Positions 42,337 through 51,175 of a DNA stretch of 64,000 nucleotides are shown piece by piece. The stretch lies in contig RZZU01000011.1 of the NCBI GenBank assembly GCA_009929735.1, positions 1-64,000 of the forward strand, given 5' to 3'. A program made the translations under genes and the position numbers. The notes beneath the pieces were generated by a model that was not told the DNA's origin, searched no databases, and saw only the letters and a program-made list of their open reading frames with translations. Numbering within the stretch: position 1 is the stretch's first letter; every line of letters starts with the position of its first letter. Source of the stretch: Clostridia bacterium (GTDB lineage Bacteria > Bacillota > Clostridia > Lachnospirales > Anaerotignaceae).

Positions 42337-43050
42337 TTATTTTGTTTTGCCTAAATATGCCTGCTTGATTTCTTCGTTTGCCAAAAGCTCCTCTCCGGTG
42401 CCCTCCATGGTAATGGTTCCGGTTTCGATAACATAAGCCTTATGGGCAATTTTTAAAGCCATATTTGCATTTTGCTCAATCAGTAAAACGGTAATGCCTT
42501 CCTGATTGATTGTTTGGATGATTCTGAAAATATCTTTTACAACCAAGGGTGCAAGCCCCAAGGAAGGTTCATCCATCATAATTACTTTTGGACGGCTCAT
42601 AAGCGCACGACCAACCGCCAGCATTTGCTGCTCGCCTCCGGAAAGAGTGCCTGCCATCTGCCATTCACGCTCCCGCAAACGGGGAAACAGCGTAAAGACA
42701 TATTCCAAGTCCTCTTTTAGGCTGTCTTTGCGTAAATAAGCACCGATTTTCAAATTTTCCAGGACGGAAAGGTTCGAAAAAACCCTTCTTCCTTCGGGCA
42801 CCAACGTGATTCCATGGGCAACGATTAAATCAGGGGATTTCCCGACGATTTCCTGCCCTTTATAAAGAATGGAGGCCTGCTTCGGTTTCACCAAGCCTGA
42901 AATGGATTTCAGCGTGGTGGACTTTCCTGCACCGTTTGCGCCGATTAAGGTCACAATTTCCCCCTCGGGAACAGACAGATGAATTCCTTTTACCGCCTCA
43001 ATACCGCCGTAGGATACCACCAGATTTTTGATTTCCAATATATTACTCAT
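42337..43050 (-). CDS. livF: Branched-chain amino-acid ABC transporter ATPase LivF
   Basis: One of two ATPases driving import through LivHM. The 237-residue protein has Walker A GANGAGKST (about 35), the Q-loop, signature LSGGEQQML and Walker B VIMMDEPSLGLAP, followed by QNANMALKIAH, which identifies LivF rather than LivG. It overlaps livG by 8 bases and is the last gene of the operon. The tandem array begins right behind its stop. Confidence 0.95.
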   Translation of the reverse strand: MSNILEIKNLVVSYGGIEAVKGIHLSVPEGEIVTLIGANGAGKSTTLKSISGLVKPKQASILYKGQEIVGKSPDLIVAHGITLVPEGRRVFSNLSVLENLKIGAYLRKDSLKEDLEYVFTLFPRLREREWQMAGTLSGGEQQMLAVGRALMSRPKVIMMDEPSLGLAPLVVKDIFRIIQTINQEGITVLLIEQNANMALKIAHKAYVIETGTITMEGTGEELLANEEIKQAYLGKTK

Positions 43051-43885
43051 CCTCAGCCACCCCCAAATATGCGTCGATCACCCGCTGGTTGTTTTGAATT
43101 TCATTGGGTGTGCCGTTTGCAATTAATTTGCCAAAGTCGATGACATAAATGCGGTCGGAAATATCCATAACCAGATTCATATGATGCTCAATCATGAAAA
43201 CGGTCAGGTGGAACTGATCTCTGACTTTTCGGATAAAATCCGTCAGTTCGTCGGTTTCCTGCGGATTTAGGCCTGCCGCAGGCTCATCCAGCAAAAGCAA
43301 GGACGGATTGGTTGCCAGTGCACGGGCAATCTCCAAATGACGCTGCTTGCCATAGGGCAGGGAGCTGGATTTTTCATCCTTCAGCTCATACAAGTCCAAA
43401 ATGCGCAAAAGCTCCACTGCGTCCTCCTTCATCTTTTTTTCTTCCTTCCAATTGATTAGGAAGGTGTCTGCAAATACGTTTGACTTCATGCGCATATGCT
43501 TGGCAATCAAAACATTCTCCATAACCGTCAATTCTTTAAACAGACGGATATTTTGAAACGTACGGGCAATTCCCAGCCTTGTAATTTTATCGGGCGTAGG
43601 CTCCAAGACTTTTTTGTAGGTACCTTTATTTTCGCCAGTATACATTTTTTCCATTTTACCCCGTGGGTAGTTGGAAATTATATTTTTTTCCTCGAAATAC
43701 ACAGCACCGTTGGTAGGTGCGTAAACGCCCGTAATGACGTTAAAGGCTGTCGTTTTTCCGGCACCATTCGGCCCGATGAGAGAAACGATTTCGCCTTTAT
43801 GCACCTCCAAAGAGAGGTTGTTTACGGCAACAACGCCGCCAAACTGCATGGTAATGTCTTGTACGGAAAGGACTTTCTCACTCAC
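43043..43885 (-). CDS. livG: Branched-chain amino-acid ABC transporter ATPase LivG
   Basis: Second ATPase of the importer. It has Walker A GPNGAGKTT, a LivG-typical insert between Walker A and the ARTFQN Q-loop that is longer than usual (PRGKMEKMYTGENKGTYKK, about residues 70-90), signature LPYGKQRHLEIARAL, Walker B LLLDEPAAGLNPQE and MIEHHMNLVM. The start is placed at GTG 43885, where GGGTGAAGG stands close upstream and which overlaps the livM stop; an ATG six codons earlier lacks a ribosome site. Length 280 residues. Confidence 0.93.
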   Translation of the reverse strand: MSEKVLSVQDITMQFGGVVAVNNLSLEVHKGEIVSLIGPNGAGKTTAFNVITGVYAPTNGAVYFEEKNIISNYPRGKMEKMYTGENKGTYKKVLEPTPDKITRLGIARTFQNIRLFKELTVMENVLIAKHMRMKSNVFADTFLINWKEEKKMKEDAVELLRILDLYELKDEKSSSLPYGKQRHLEIARALATNPSLLLLDEPAAGLNPQETDELTDFIRKVRDQFHLTVFMIEHHMNLVMDISDRIYVIDFGKLIANGTPNEIQNNQRVIDAYLGVAEDE

Positions 43886-44966
43886 AGCCTTCACCCCCCG
43901 CATTTTTCTTTTTGCCCAGTCGCTTCAGGATAAAGTTCCAGTTAAACTCTCGCATACCCATGATACCACGACGGAAGAATAGGACAACCAGCATCAAAAT
44001 AATTGAGAACACAACCATACGGAAGCCGCTCTTTAACAGAGGAACCTTGAAACCACCGATAAAGGTTTCCATGTCCAGAAAGCGCAGCCACCATTCTCTC
44101 GCTGCAATCACGAGAAAGGAGGATAAAATGCTTCCTGTTACAGAGCCCATACCACCGATGACAACAATCAGCAAAATGTTGTAGGTTAAGGGGATATTAA
44201 AGGTGGAAGAGGTGATTGCACCCAAATACATCCCCATCAGCGCACCACCGATGCCTGCAAAAAAGGAACTGATGATAAAGGAAAGCTGTTTATGTTTTGC
44301 CAGATTGATGCCCATCGCCTCGGCGGCAATTTCATCCTCACGAATTGCCTTGAAGGCACGGCCGTAGGAGGAGCGGATGAGAAGACTGATTATTAAAATG
44401 CAAATCCCCACTACGACAAAAGGAAAGTAGAAGTTGGGGAACTTTGGTATCATTTTCAAGCCCAAAGAACCGTTTGTAATACGATTCATAGGGGAGCTGC
44501 CCACAATAATACGAACAATTTCCGCAAACCCCAAGGTAGCAATAGCGAAGTAATCGCTTTTTAAGCGAAGGACAGGGGCACCGATGATTGCCGCAAGAAT
44601 TGCCGCAACCAACCCTGCCAAAACAAGCCCTGCCCAAATGGGCACCTGAAGATTGGAAAGCCAATCGGCAACACCGTAAAGATAGTAGACACCGGGACGG
44701 CTTTTTGCGGGGATGGTAAAGATGGCAAAGGCATATGCCCCGACTGCCATAAAGCCTGCCTGACCTAAGGAAAACAAGCCGGTAAAGCCATTCAGCAAAT
44801 TCATGGACACTGCCACAAGTGCATAAATTGCGCCTAATTGCAATACGGTACGAAGCATAAAGGTAGGCTTTGTATAATGATTTACATAATATAAAATACC
44901 TGCACATACCAAAAGGGCAATCACGGAAAAAAGGATATTTAATTGAGTTTTCTTTTTTTCTGTCAT
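43878..44966 (-). CDS. livM: Branched-chain amino-acid ABC transporter permease LivM
   Basis: One of two permease subunits. The 362-residue protein has an added N-terminal helix and about nine further helices, with the family motif GYAGLFSLGQAG-like NGFTGLFSLGQAGFMAVGAY, the EAA-like coupling loop RAIREDEIAAEAMGIN and GMGSVTGSIL. It lies 3 bases after livH and overlaps livG by 8, so HMGF form one tightly coupled unit. Confidence 0.95.
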   Translation of the reverse strand: MTEKKKTQLNILFSVIALLVCAGILYYVNHYTKPTFMLRTVLQLGAIYALVAVSMNLLNGFTGLFSLGQAGFMAVGAYAFAIFTIPAKSRPGVYYLYGVADWLSNLQVPIWAGLVLAGLVAAILAAIIGAPVLRLKSDYFAIATLGFAEIVRIIVGSSPMNRITNGSLGLKMIPKFPNFYFPFVVVGICILIISLLIRSSYGRAFKAIREDEIAAEAMGINLAKHKQLSFIISSFFAGIGGALMGMYLGAITSSTFNIPLTYNILLIVVIGGMGSVTGSILSSFLVIAAREWWLRFLDMETFIGGFKVPLLKSGFRMVVFSIILMLVVLFFRRGIMGMREFNWNFILKRLGKKKNAGGEGCE

Positions 44967-44969
44967 GTT

Positions 44970-45857
44970 TTACACCTTCTCAGTTATTTTTTCGCCAAAC
45001 AGACCTGTTGGCTTAATCAGTAAAATGACGATGAGCAAAATAAACGTAAACACATCGCTGAATTCGGAATAGCCTGCGGCTTTGATAAAGGTTTCAGACA
45101 AACCGATGATGAAACCCCCTAAAACTGCGCCAGGAATAGAGCCGATTCCGCCAAATACCGCCGCAATGAAGCATTTTAAGCCGGGCAGAGAGCCGGCAAG
45201 CGGGTATACGGAGGGGCGAGGTGTGAAAAACAAGATGGAACCGATTGCCGCCAAAAAGCAGCCAATGACAAAGGTGAAGCTGATAACACGATTGATTTTA
45301 ATACCCATCAGCTGAGAGGTTTCAAAGTCTTTGGAAACGGCCCGCATTGCCATACCTATTTTGGTGTGATTGATCAACTGCATTAAGATAAATACAAATC
45401 CCAAAGTCAAAATTGGCGTAATGAACGTAACCACAGAGGTGGAAATACCCCCAATGGTAATGGTTTTGGTCAAAAAACCAATGGTTGGATAAGGCTTTGG
45501 CAAAGCCGAAAACAAATATGTAGCTACATTTTGCAAGAAGTAAGAAACGCCGATGGCGGAAATCATGATAGACATACGAGGGGCGCTTCTTAAAGGCTTA
45601 TAGGCTAGCTTTTCGATTACAACACCGAGAACAATGGTTGCCCCGATTACGATGATGATTGAAACATACCAAGGCAAAGTAAAATTGACCATGGAAAAAA
45701 TCATAAAATACGCTGCCATCATAAAAATATCGCCATGGGCAAAGTTAATTAAGCGTAAAATGCCATATACCATGGTATAGCCGATGGCGATTAAGGCATA
45801 AATACCGCCGATAGAGATGCCTGTCAGGCAATATTGTAAAAATGCGTTTGCTGTCAT
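44970..45857 (-). CDS. livH: Branched-chain amino-acid ABC transporter permease LivH
   Basis: The first permease subunit, 295 residues with eight or so helices. Signatures: GGIYALIAIGYTMVYGILRLINFAHG near the N-terminus, RAVSKDFETSQLMGI coupling loop and GGIGSIPGAVLGG at about residue 235. GGAGG precedes the ATG. It is separated from livK by 360 bases holding a terminator and a MITE-like element, so its level probably differs from that of the binding protein. Confidence 0.95.
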   Translation of the reverse strand: MTANAFLQYCLTGISIGGIYALIAIGYTMVYGILRLINFAHGDIFMMAAYFMIFSMVNFTLPWYVSIIIVIGATIVLGVVIEKLAYKPLRSAPRMSIMISAIGVSYFLQNVATYLFSALPKPYPTIGFLTKTITIGGISTSVVTFITPILTLGFVFILMQLINHTKIGMAMRAVSKDFETSQLMGIKINRVISFTFVIGCFLAAIGSILFFTPRPSVYPLAGSLPGLKCFIAAVFGGIGSIPGAVLGGFIIGLSETFIKAAGYSEFSDVFTFILLIVILLIKPTGLFGEKITEKV

Positions 45858-45887
45858 GGTTACAACCTCCAGACAATAATAGTTGAT

Positions 45888-46059
45888 TTAGGGAAACGCT
45901 GATTCATTTCGTGTGCACATCTAACCGCTTGGCAAATTTTCCGCCTGGTTGGAGTCAAAAAGCCTTGCAATAGCCTGCGATTGCTGCGTTTTTTTCTTGC
46001 CAATTGAAAAATTTCTTCGTCTATCTGCTCACACGCTATGAAATCTGCGCTTCCTTAGC
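45888..46059. mobile_element. MITE-like element 1 (about 172 bp)
   Basis: Its ends are imperfect inverted repeats: TTAGGGAAACGCTGATTCAT (45888-45907) and, as complement of 46038-46059, GCTAAGGAAGCGCAGATTTCAT. The similarity extends inward (GTGTG..CA.AT..A.. on both arms, then TTGGCAA..TTT), so the whole can fold into one long hairpin. No coding capacity. It lies between livK and livH. Related ends occur on element 2 at 59807-59916. Confidence 0.65.
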
Positions 46060-46152
46060 GGCTTGGAAAGGTTTAAAAAGGGAGGGTATCTTTTGTAAAA
46101 TAAAAAAAATCCTTTGTTTCCTTTGCAAACCTTAAGAAGCCGCACCTTTCAG

Positions 46153-46184
46153 AAAAAAGTGCCGGGAGGGTCGCTCCTCCCGGC
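46153..46184 (-). terminator. Terminator between livK and livH
   Basis: Minus strand GCCGGGAGG pairs with CCTCCCGGC across a 6-base loop, followed by ACTTTTTTC. It lies 34 bases after the livK stop and should allow more binding protein than permease. Confidence 0.88.
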
Positions 46185-46217
46185 GAATTGCTAAGGCAAC
46201 ACGTTCCTTAACAATAA

Positions 46218-47453
46218 TTATTCGGCAGACTGCGTTTTCACAAAGTTGAATTTGCCGTCTTTAATTTCTTTGATGTAAGCCACGTTCTTGACTGCGTCGC
46301 CGTTTTCGTCAAAGGAAATTGTGCCGGTTACGCCCTCGAAGGACAGTGCTTTTAATGCATCACGAAGTGCAACGGAATTCAGGCTTTCAGCACCGTCTAA
46401 TGCTTTTAAAGCTTCGTAGATGGACATATAAGCATCATAACCCAAAGCGGAAACTGCCGCAACGCCATCGGAACCGCCGTTTGATGTGAGGTTCTGAGGA
46501 TCGCTGTTTAAGTAAGCCTTGAAGCCTGCAACAAATTCCTTTGCAACAGGGTTTGTATCGTCATGCTCGTCAAAGAAGGTGGAAAGTGCAACGCCTTCGG
46601 CAGCAGAGCCTGCAGCAGTGATAATGGTTTCGTTTTCCCATGTATCGCTGGCAATAATCTGTGCTGTAATGCCGTTTGCCTGTGCCTGAGGCAGAAGCAA
46701 TGTAGCAGTTGCGATAGAAGAAGGTGCGAAAATGCAATCGGGGTTAGCAGACTTAATGGAAGTCAGGATTGCATTAAAATCAGCTTCGTTTGTCTGATAG
46801 GTTTCGTTTGCAACGATTGTGCCGCCCATGCCTTCAAATGCCTGCTGGAAGAATGCAGCAAGACCTGTGGAATAGTCGTCACCGTTTTGGCTGATGAGAG
46901 CCGCTGTTTTATAGCCCTGCGCCATTGCGTAGGAAGCCATTACCGTGCCCTGGAAAGGATCCAAGAAGCAGGTGCGGAAATAGAAATCGTTACCCAAGGT
47001 TACCTGAGGGTTTGTGCAAGAAGCACCCATAGCAGGAATCTGTGCGTCAGCAAAGGTCTGACCTGCGGCAATGGAAACACCCGAGCCATAAGAGCCGAGA
47101 ACGGCAACGACACCGGAGCTAATCAAGGACTGCGCCGCTGTAACTGCTGCTGTTTTATCGGATTGGTTATCAACTTCCACTAATTGGATATTGTATGTAG
47201 TGCCATTAATATCAACGGTAGGATTAACCTGGTTTGCATAACGCATACCCAGCACTTCCTGCATACCGCCGCCGCCGTTTTCACCTGTGGTAGGTTCAAA
47301 AACGCCGATTTTGATTGTGTCGCCTTCAATTGCGACGCCTGTTGCTGTTGCAGGTGCGTCGTTTGCTGCACTGTCGTCAGAAGCACTGCCGCCGCAAGCT
47401 GCCAAAGACAGCATAAGTGCAGCTGACATAGTCAAAGCAAGAAACTTTTTCAT
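46218..47453 (-). CDS. livK: Branched-chain amino-acid ABC transporter substrate-binding lipoprotein LivK
   Basis: The start at 47453 follows AGGGAGG; the frame runs 44 codons further upstream without a site. The 411-residue protein has a lipoprotein signal with lipobox LAAC (Cys20), a Ser/Asp/Ala-rich linker, then a Leu/Ile/Val-type periplasmic-binding fold (IKIGVFEPTTGENGGGG, GSYGSGVSIAAG, PAMGASCTNP). It captures branched-chain or related amino acids outside the membrane for LivHMGF. It is the first gene of the operon. Confidence 0.94.
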   Translation of the reverse strand: MKKFLALTMSAALMLSLAACGGSASDDSAANDAPATATGVAIEGDTIKIGVFEPTTGENGGGGMQEVLGMRYANQVNPTVDINGTTYNIQLVEVDNQSDKTAAVTAAQSLISSGVVAVLGSYGSGVSIAAGQTFADAQIPAMGASCTNPQVTLGNDFYFRTCFLDPFQGTVMASYAMAQGYKTAALISQNGDDYSTGLAAFFQQAFEGMGGTIVANETYQTNEADFNAILTSIKSANPDCIFAPSSIATATLLLPQAQANGITAQIIASDTWENETIITAAGSAAEGVALSTFFDEHDDTNPVAKEFVAGFKAYLNSDPQNLTSNGGSDGVAAVSALGYDAYMSIYEALKALDGAESLNSVALRDALKALSFEGVTGTISFDENGDAVKNVAYIKEIKDGKFNFVKTQSAE

Positions 47454-47748
47454 AATATACCTCCCTAAGTTTTTCGTTCTATGAAGAACAAAACAATGTT
47501 TTTTGGCGAAGCGTGTCCTCAATGAATGGACATATGATTTTCGCATCGCTGACATGAGTGTACCACAATTTGAATTATTAGGCAATATTTACAACATTTT
47601 TTTCAAAGAAATAAATGTTCATGCAATGTTTTAAACAGATTTGCCTAATTTTTGATGACAATGGTGGTAAAACAGCCGTGATTCCTTTATAATAAAGAGC
47701 GGGTTCCGCTATGGTTGTGGGGAATCCGCAGAATAGGAGGAGAGAAAA

Positions 47749-48579
47749 TTGAGCAAAGCTGATGATATTTTTATAAAAAATTGTACAGAAATACTTGAAA
47801 AAGGGTTTTCCACCGAAAAAGAAAAGGTTCGTCCTCATTGGGAGGACGGTACACCTGCATATACCATAAAGACCTTTGGTGTTGTTAATCGCTATGATCT
47901 TTCGGAGGAGTTTCCTCTTTTGACGCTGCGGGCAACAAATTGGAAGGCTGCGATTGACGAAATTCTTTGGATTTGGCAGAAGAAATCCAATAATATTCAT
48001 GATTTAAACAGTAGCATTTGGAATTCGTGGGCGGATGAAAACGGTTCCATCGGCAAAGCCTATGGCTATCAGCTTGGGGTGCCTTATGCCTTTAAGCAAG
48101 GCACGATGGATCAGGTTGATAATGTTTTGTGGCAGTTAAAAAACACACCGTATTCCCGTCGTATCATGACAAATATTTATAATTTTGCGGATTTGATGGA
48201 AATGGGCTTGGAACCTTGCGCATACAGCATGACCTTTAATGTGGTTGGGGATCAATTAAATGCAATTTTAAATCAGCGTTCGCAGGATACACTGGCGGCC
48301 AATAACTGGAATGTGGTTCAATATTCTGCGCTTTTGATGATGTTTGCACAGGTAAGTGGTTTGAAAGCAGGAGAACTGGTTCATGTGATTAGTGATATGC
48401 ACATTTATGACAGACATATTCCGATGATTGAAGAATTGGTGCAAAGAGAGAAATTTCCGGCACCAAAGGTAAGGTTAAATCCAGAGGTAAAGAGCTTCTA
48501 TGATTTTACCGTGGAGGACTTTGTCGTGGAGGATTACCAACATGGAAAGCCTATAGGGAAAGTGCCTGTGGCAATTTGA
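47749..48579 (+). CDS. thyA: Thymidylate synthase ThyA
   Basis: It methylates dUMP to dTMP using methylene-THF. The 276-residue protein has the phosphate-binding SRRIM (about 136-140), the nucleophile C157 in EPCAYS, QRSQDT and a YDRHIP-type IYDRHIP block near the C-terminus. The catalytic segment reads PCAYSMTF rather than the usual PCHYGFQF, and NNWNVVQY replaces VPFNIA.Y, so it is a diverged clostridial-type ThyA. TTG start after AGGAGGAG. It forms an operon with folA 13 bases downstream. Confidence 0.92.
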   Translation: MSKADDIFIKNCTEILEKGFSTEKEKVRPHWEDGTPAYTIKTFGVVNRYDLSEEFPLLTLRATNWKAAIDEILWIWQKKSNNIHDLNSSIWNSWADENGSIGKAYGYQLGVPYAFKQGTMDQVDNVLWQLKNTPYSRRIMTNIYNFADLMEMGLEPCAYSMTFNVVGDQLNAILNQRSQDTLAANNWNVVQYSALLMMFAQVSGLKAGELVHVISDMHIYDRHIPMIEELVQREKFPAPKVRLNPEVKSFYDFTVEDFVVEDYQHGKPIGKVPVAI

Positions 48580-48592
48580 TAGGAGTGAGGAT

Positions 48593-49078
48593 ATGAATTT
48601 AATAGTAGCGGTGGATGAAAAATGGGGAATCGGTAGGGACGGAGATTTGCTGTGCCGTATTTCAACGGATATGAAGCGTTTTCGTTCCATTACCTCGGGG
48701 AACGTATTGGTTATGGGCAGAAAGACCTTAGAGTCTTTTCCGAATAAAAAACCTTTGCCCAATCGTGAGAACGTTGTTTTAACCAACAATTTGGAATATG
48801 AAGCAGAGGGTGTAATCCTTTGCCATAGCATAGAGGAATTGCCACGGATTTTAGAGGGTTTCGGAGAAAAAGAGGTTTTTGTGGCAGGGGGCGGAAATGT
48901 TTATCAGCAGCTCTTGCCGTTTTGTGAAAAGGCGTATATTACAAAAATAAAGGAAACCTTTCCCGCAGATACGCATTTCCCTAATTTAGACATGCTTCCT
49001 GAATGGGAAATTGTAGAAGAAGATGAACGGGAAGAAAATGGCATAAAATTTTCGTTTGTGCTGTATCAGAAAAAGTAA
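48593..49078 (+). CDS. folA: Dihydrofolate reductase
   Basis: It regenerates THF from the dihydrofolate made by ThyA. The 161-residue protein shows MNLIVAVDEKWGIGRDGDLL (residues 1-20), VMGRKTLESFP (NADPH-binding), LPNRENVVLT and VAGGGNVYQQLLP. TAGGAGTGAGG precedes the ATG. The pair with thyA is a standard functional operon, and both depend on the folate pool that FolT supplies. Confidence 0.95.
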   Translation: MNLIVAVDEKWGIGRDGDLLCRISTDMKRFRSITSGNVLVMGRKTLESFPNKKPLPNRENVVLTNNLEYEAEGVILCHSIEELPRILEGFGEKEVFVAGGGNVYQQLLPFCEKAYITKIKETFPADTHFPNLDMLPEWEIVEEDEREENGIKFSFVLYQKK

Positions 49079-49083
49079 AATAA

Positions 49084-49212
49084 ACAAACAGCTCTCGGGC
49101 GTTGCCCCCCCACTGCCCAAGATAGGGCAGACAGCAGAGCCGGCTTTTGCAAAGCAAAAGTGCTGACCAAACCCTTGTGGGTGTTTGAGGCAAAGCCATC
49201 AAGATTTTCATT
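49084..49212 (+). repeat. Modular intergenic repeat, copy F
   Basis: Blocks present: CTCGGGCGTTGCCC, CACTGCCCAAGATAGGGCAGAC, CCGGCTTTTGCAAAGCAAAAGTGCTGACC, CCTTGTGGGTGTTTGAGG, CAAAGCCATCAAG. The central CGCATA hairpin and AAAGCAAG blocks are missing, as in copy E. It starts 5 bases after folA. Confidence 0.85.
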
Positions 49213-49224
49213 TGTTTTCAATTT

Positions 49225-49251
49225 GGGGTGTCTTAACGGACACCTTTTTTT
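49225..49251 (+). terminator. Terminator of thyA-folA
   Basis: GGTGTC / GACACC stem with 6-base loop and seven T. Confidence 0.8.
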
Positions 49252-49319
49252 GTGTAATAAAGAAATTGAAAACATAAGCCAATTTATGCTTCCTTAGCAA
49301 AAATGAATATTTTTGCGTA

Positions 49320-49390
49320 CAAAGTTTCGCTCAAGCCTTTTCAAAGGCTTGCAGGGTTCGGGACAGAGACCCGAGAACTTGCCCTTGCCC
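49320..49390 (+). repeat. Second-type intergenic repeat, copy H
   Basis: CAAAGTTTCGCTCAAGCCTTTTCAAAG, then GCTTGCAGGGTTCGGGACAGAGACCCGAGAACTTGCCCTT, matching the two outer parts of copy G at 29372-29505 but without the inner modular insert. It abuts the cca stop codon. Confidence 0.75.
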
Positions 49391-50596
49391 TTACACTAGC
49401 TCCTTGGCCTTTTCCAGCAAAAACTCCCTTTGATTCCACTGTGGATCTCGCTGAACCAAATCCAGAAGTACCGCCAAAAGGCTGCCAAGCTCCTTCCCCT
49501 TCGGTACACCAAGCTCCATGAGCATCTGCCCGTCCACAGTCAGTTGCTTTAAGGTTAGACAGTCCCCGTCAGCTAGGATTTTATCAAGGCATTGTGCGGT
49601 TCTTGAAAAAGACGAAGTAGGCCGCAAAATTTCCTGAAGCGTAATCAATTGCCTTACTGTATCCACCCCTAGCTTTCCACCGAGTGCCCGTAAGGGATAC
49701 CCCTCTGTGGGAAGCTCCTCTTTCAAATTTTCAAGCAAAAGGCAAATTTGCTTTTGGCTGTCATTGTCAAACTTGAATTTTTTCAAAAAAATCCTCGCTT
49801 CTTGGACGGTATAATCCTGTAAAATGATTGTCCAGCGTAAAATTGGATTTTTTGGTGTTTTGCCTAAATATGCAAGAAAAGCAGTTTCCCCTTGCATCAG
49901 CCTTTCAGAAAGCAAAGGATCAATCTGTGCCAATAAACCGCTTTCCCAAAGTAGCGGCATTTTTTCTTCATGCACACAAAGCCATAGCTTTTGTAGTTCG
50001 TCATGTATCCGTTCCACGCTGATTTTTTGTATTAACTCCTTGTTTTCACAAAGAGCATTGTAGGTTTCTGTTTCAACAGTAAAGCCTAATTGCGCCGCAA
50101 AGCGCACACAGCGCAGCATACGCAAGGCATCCTCTTGAAAGCGTAGGGCAGGCTCTCCTACACCACGAATTGTTTTTGATCGAATATCCTCCATGCCGTG
50201 AAAAAAGTCCTGATAGCCCTCCTCAGGGTGGTAGGCGATGGCATTCATGGTAAAATCACGGCGCAATAAATCCTCCTGAAGGATTTTCGTAAAGGAAACA
50301 CTGCTGGGGCGGCGGCAATCCGTATAGTCCCCCTCAATCCGATAGGTCGTTACCTCATAATTGACGTGGTTTAAAACCACAGTCACTGTGCCATGCTGAA
50401 TTCCCGTATCAAAGGTATGGGAGAACAGCCTTTTTGTTTCCTCAGGCTTGGCGGAAGTAGTAATATCCCAGTCTTTGGGTTGGGTGTGCAAAAGGCTATC
50501 CCTGACACAGCCGCCCACGATATACGCTTCGTATCCCGCTTGGTTTAAGGTTTTTAAAATATATAAAACATCTTCGGGCAATGCATTTGAAAACAT
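49391..50596 (-). CDS. cca: CCA tRNA nucleotidyltransferase
   Basis: It adds or repairs the CCA end of tRNAs. The 401-residue class II enzyme has the nucleotidyltransferase head YIVGGCVRDSLL and the metal-binding DWDITT (about 43-48), RRDFTMNAIAY, then the neck/body with RFQEDALRMLRCVRFAAQLGF (NTP-recognition EDxxR) and helical tail. The tRNA-Lys gene in this window does not encode CCA, so such an enzyme is needed. AAAGGAGC lies before the ATG. Confidence 0.95.
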   Translation of the reverse strand: MFSNALPEDVLYILKTLNQAGYEAYIVGGCVRDSLLHTQPKDWDITTSAKPEETKRLFSHTFDTGIQHGTVTVVLNHVNYEVTTYRIEGDYTDCRRPSSVSFTKILQEDLLRRDFTMNAIAYHPEEGYQDFFHGMEDIRSKTIRGVGEPALRFQEDALRMLRCVRFAAQLGFTVETETYNALCENKELIQKISVERIHDELQKLWLCVHEEKMPLLWESGLLAQIDPLLSERLMQGETAFLAYLGKTPKNPILRWTIILQDYTVQEARIFLKKFKFDNDSQKQICLLLENLKEELPTEGYPLRALGGKLGVDTVRQLITLQEILRPTSSFSRTAQCLDKILADGDCLTLKQLTVDGQMLMELGVPKGKELGSLLAVLLDLVQRDPQWNQREFLLEKAKELV

Positions 50597-50886
50597 GGTT
50601 ATGCTCCTTTGAAAGGGTATTGTAAATACTGTTTGTTATGCGTTAATTTTTGGAATAAGGATAGAAATTACTTTAACTTAGAGTATTATAACATAAAATG
50701 TAAAATTGCAAACAAAAGCGGAAACATTTTTTGCGGAGGTTCGCAAGCCCCACATTTCTTAAGCGGTGAGAACTTCGAAGCGTTTTGCATTTGGCAACGA
50801 AACGAAATTTTAAACGATAGTTTATGATGCAGTTGCAGTAAAAAGAATAAAAAATGTAAAAATTTAAAAAAATAATCGAAAAAAGG

Positions 50887-50915
50887 TTGACAAAATATTT
50901 AATGAGTGATATTAT
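50887..50915 (+). promoter_or_regulatory. Promoter of tRNA-Lys
   Basis: TTGACA (50887-50892), 17-base spacer, TATTAT (50910-50915), 22 bases before the tRNA. The remaining part of the 50597-50886 gap shows nothing I can interpret. Confidence 0.85.
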
Positions 50916-50937
50916 TTTTTTTGCAGTCAATAAGTGC

Positions 50938-51010
50938 GCGCCCTTAGCTCAGTCGGTAGAGCAACTGACTCTTAATCAGTGGGTCCAGAGTTCGAGTCTC
51001 TGAGGGCGCA
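50938..51010 (+). tRNA. tRNA-Lys (CUU)
   Basis: A complete 73-base cloverleaf: acceptor GCGCCCT / AGGGCGC, D-stem GCTC / GAGC, anticodon stem ACTGA / TCAGT around loop CTCTTAA (anticodon CTT), variable loop GGGTC, T-stem CAGAG / CTCTG with TTCGAGT, discriminator A. CCA is not encoded. Confidence 0.98.
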
Positions 51011-51013
51011 TAC

Positions 51014-51102
51014 AGAAAGCAGAGTGGCTTAGATTAATTCTAGGTTGTTCTGCTTTTCTTTTGCAATTTTTTACTCCCGATGTTTGGGAGTTTTTCTTTT
51101 TT
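51014..51102 (+). terminator. Two successive terminators after tRNA-Lys
   Basis: AGAAAGCAGA / TCTGCTTTTCT (51014-51060) with T-rich tail, then ACTCCC / GGGAGT (51073-51091) followed by TTTTTCTTTTTT. Confidence 0.8.
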
Positions 51103-51175
51103 ACGGATATTTTCGCAAATTACCCCATAGAATGGTACAGAAATGTTTTGTCCGTAATCGGCAGGGGGAATGGGT

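Noticed and set aside
42076-42436. Plus-strand frames with repeated SCPRFVMPK-like peptide
   Set aside because: They merely translate the 16-bp tandem array; the period is not a multiple of three and there is no ribosome site.
47454-47585. Longer start for LivK
   Set aside because: The extra 44 residues precede a perfect lipoprotein signal and the AGGGAGG site lies at the inner ATG.
50609-50930. Small frames on both strands upstream of tRNA-Lys
   Set aside because: AT-rich, no ribosome sites, and they overlap the tRNA promoter.
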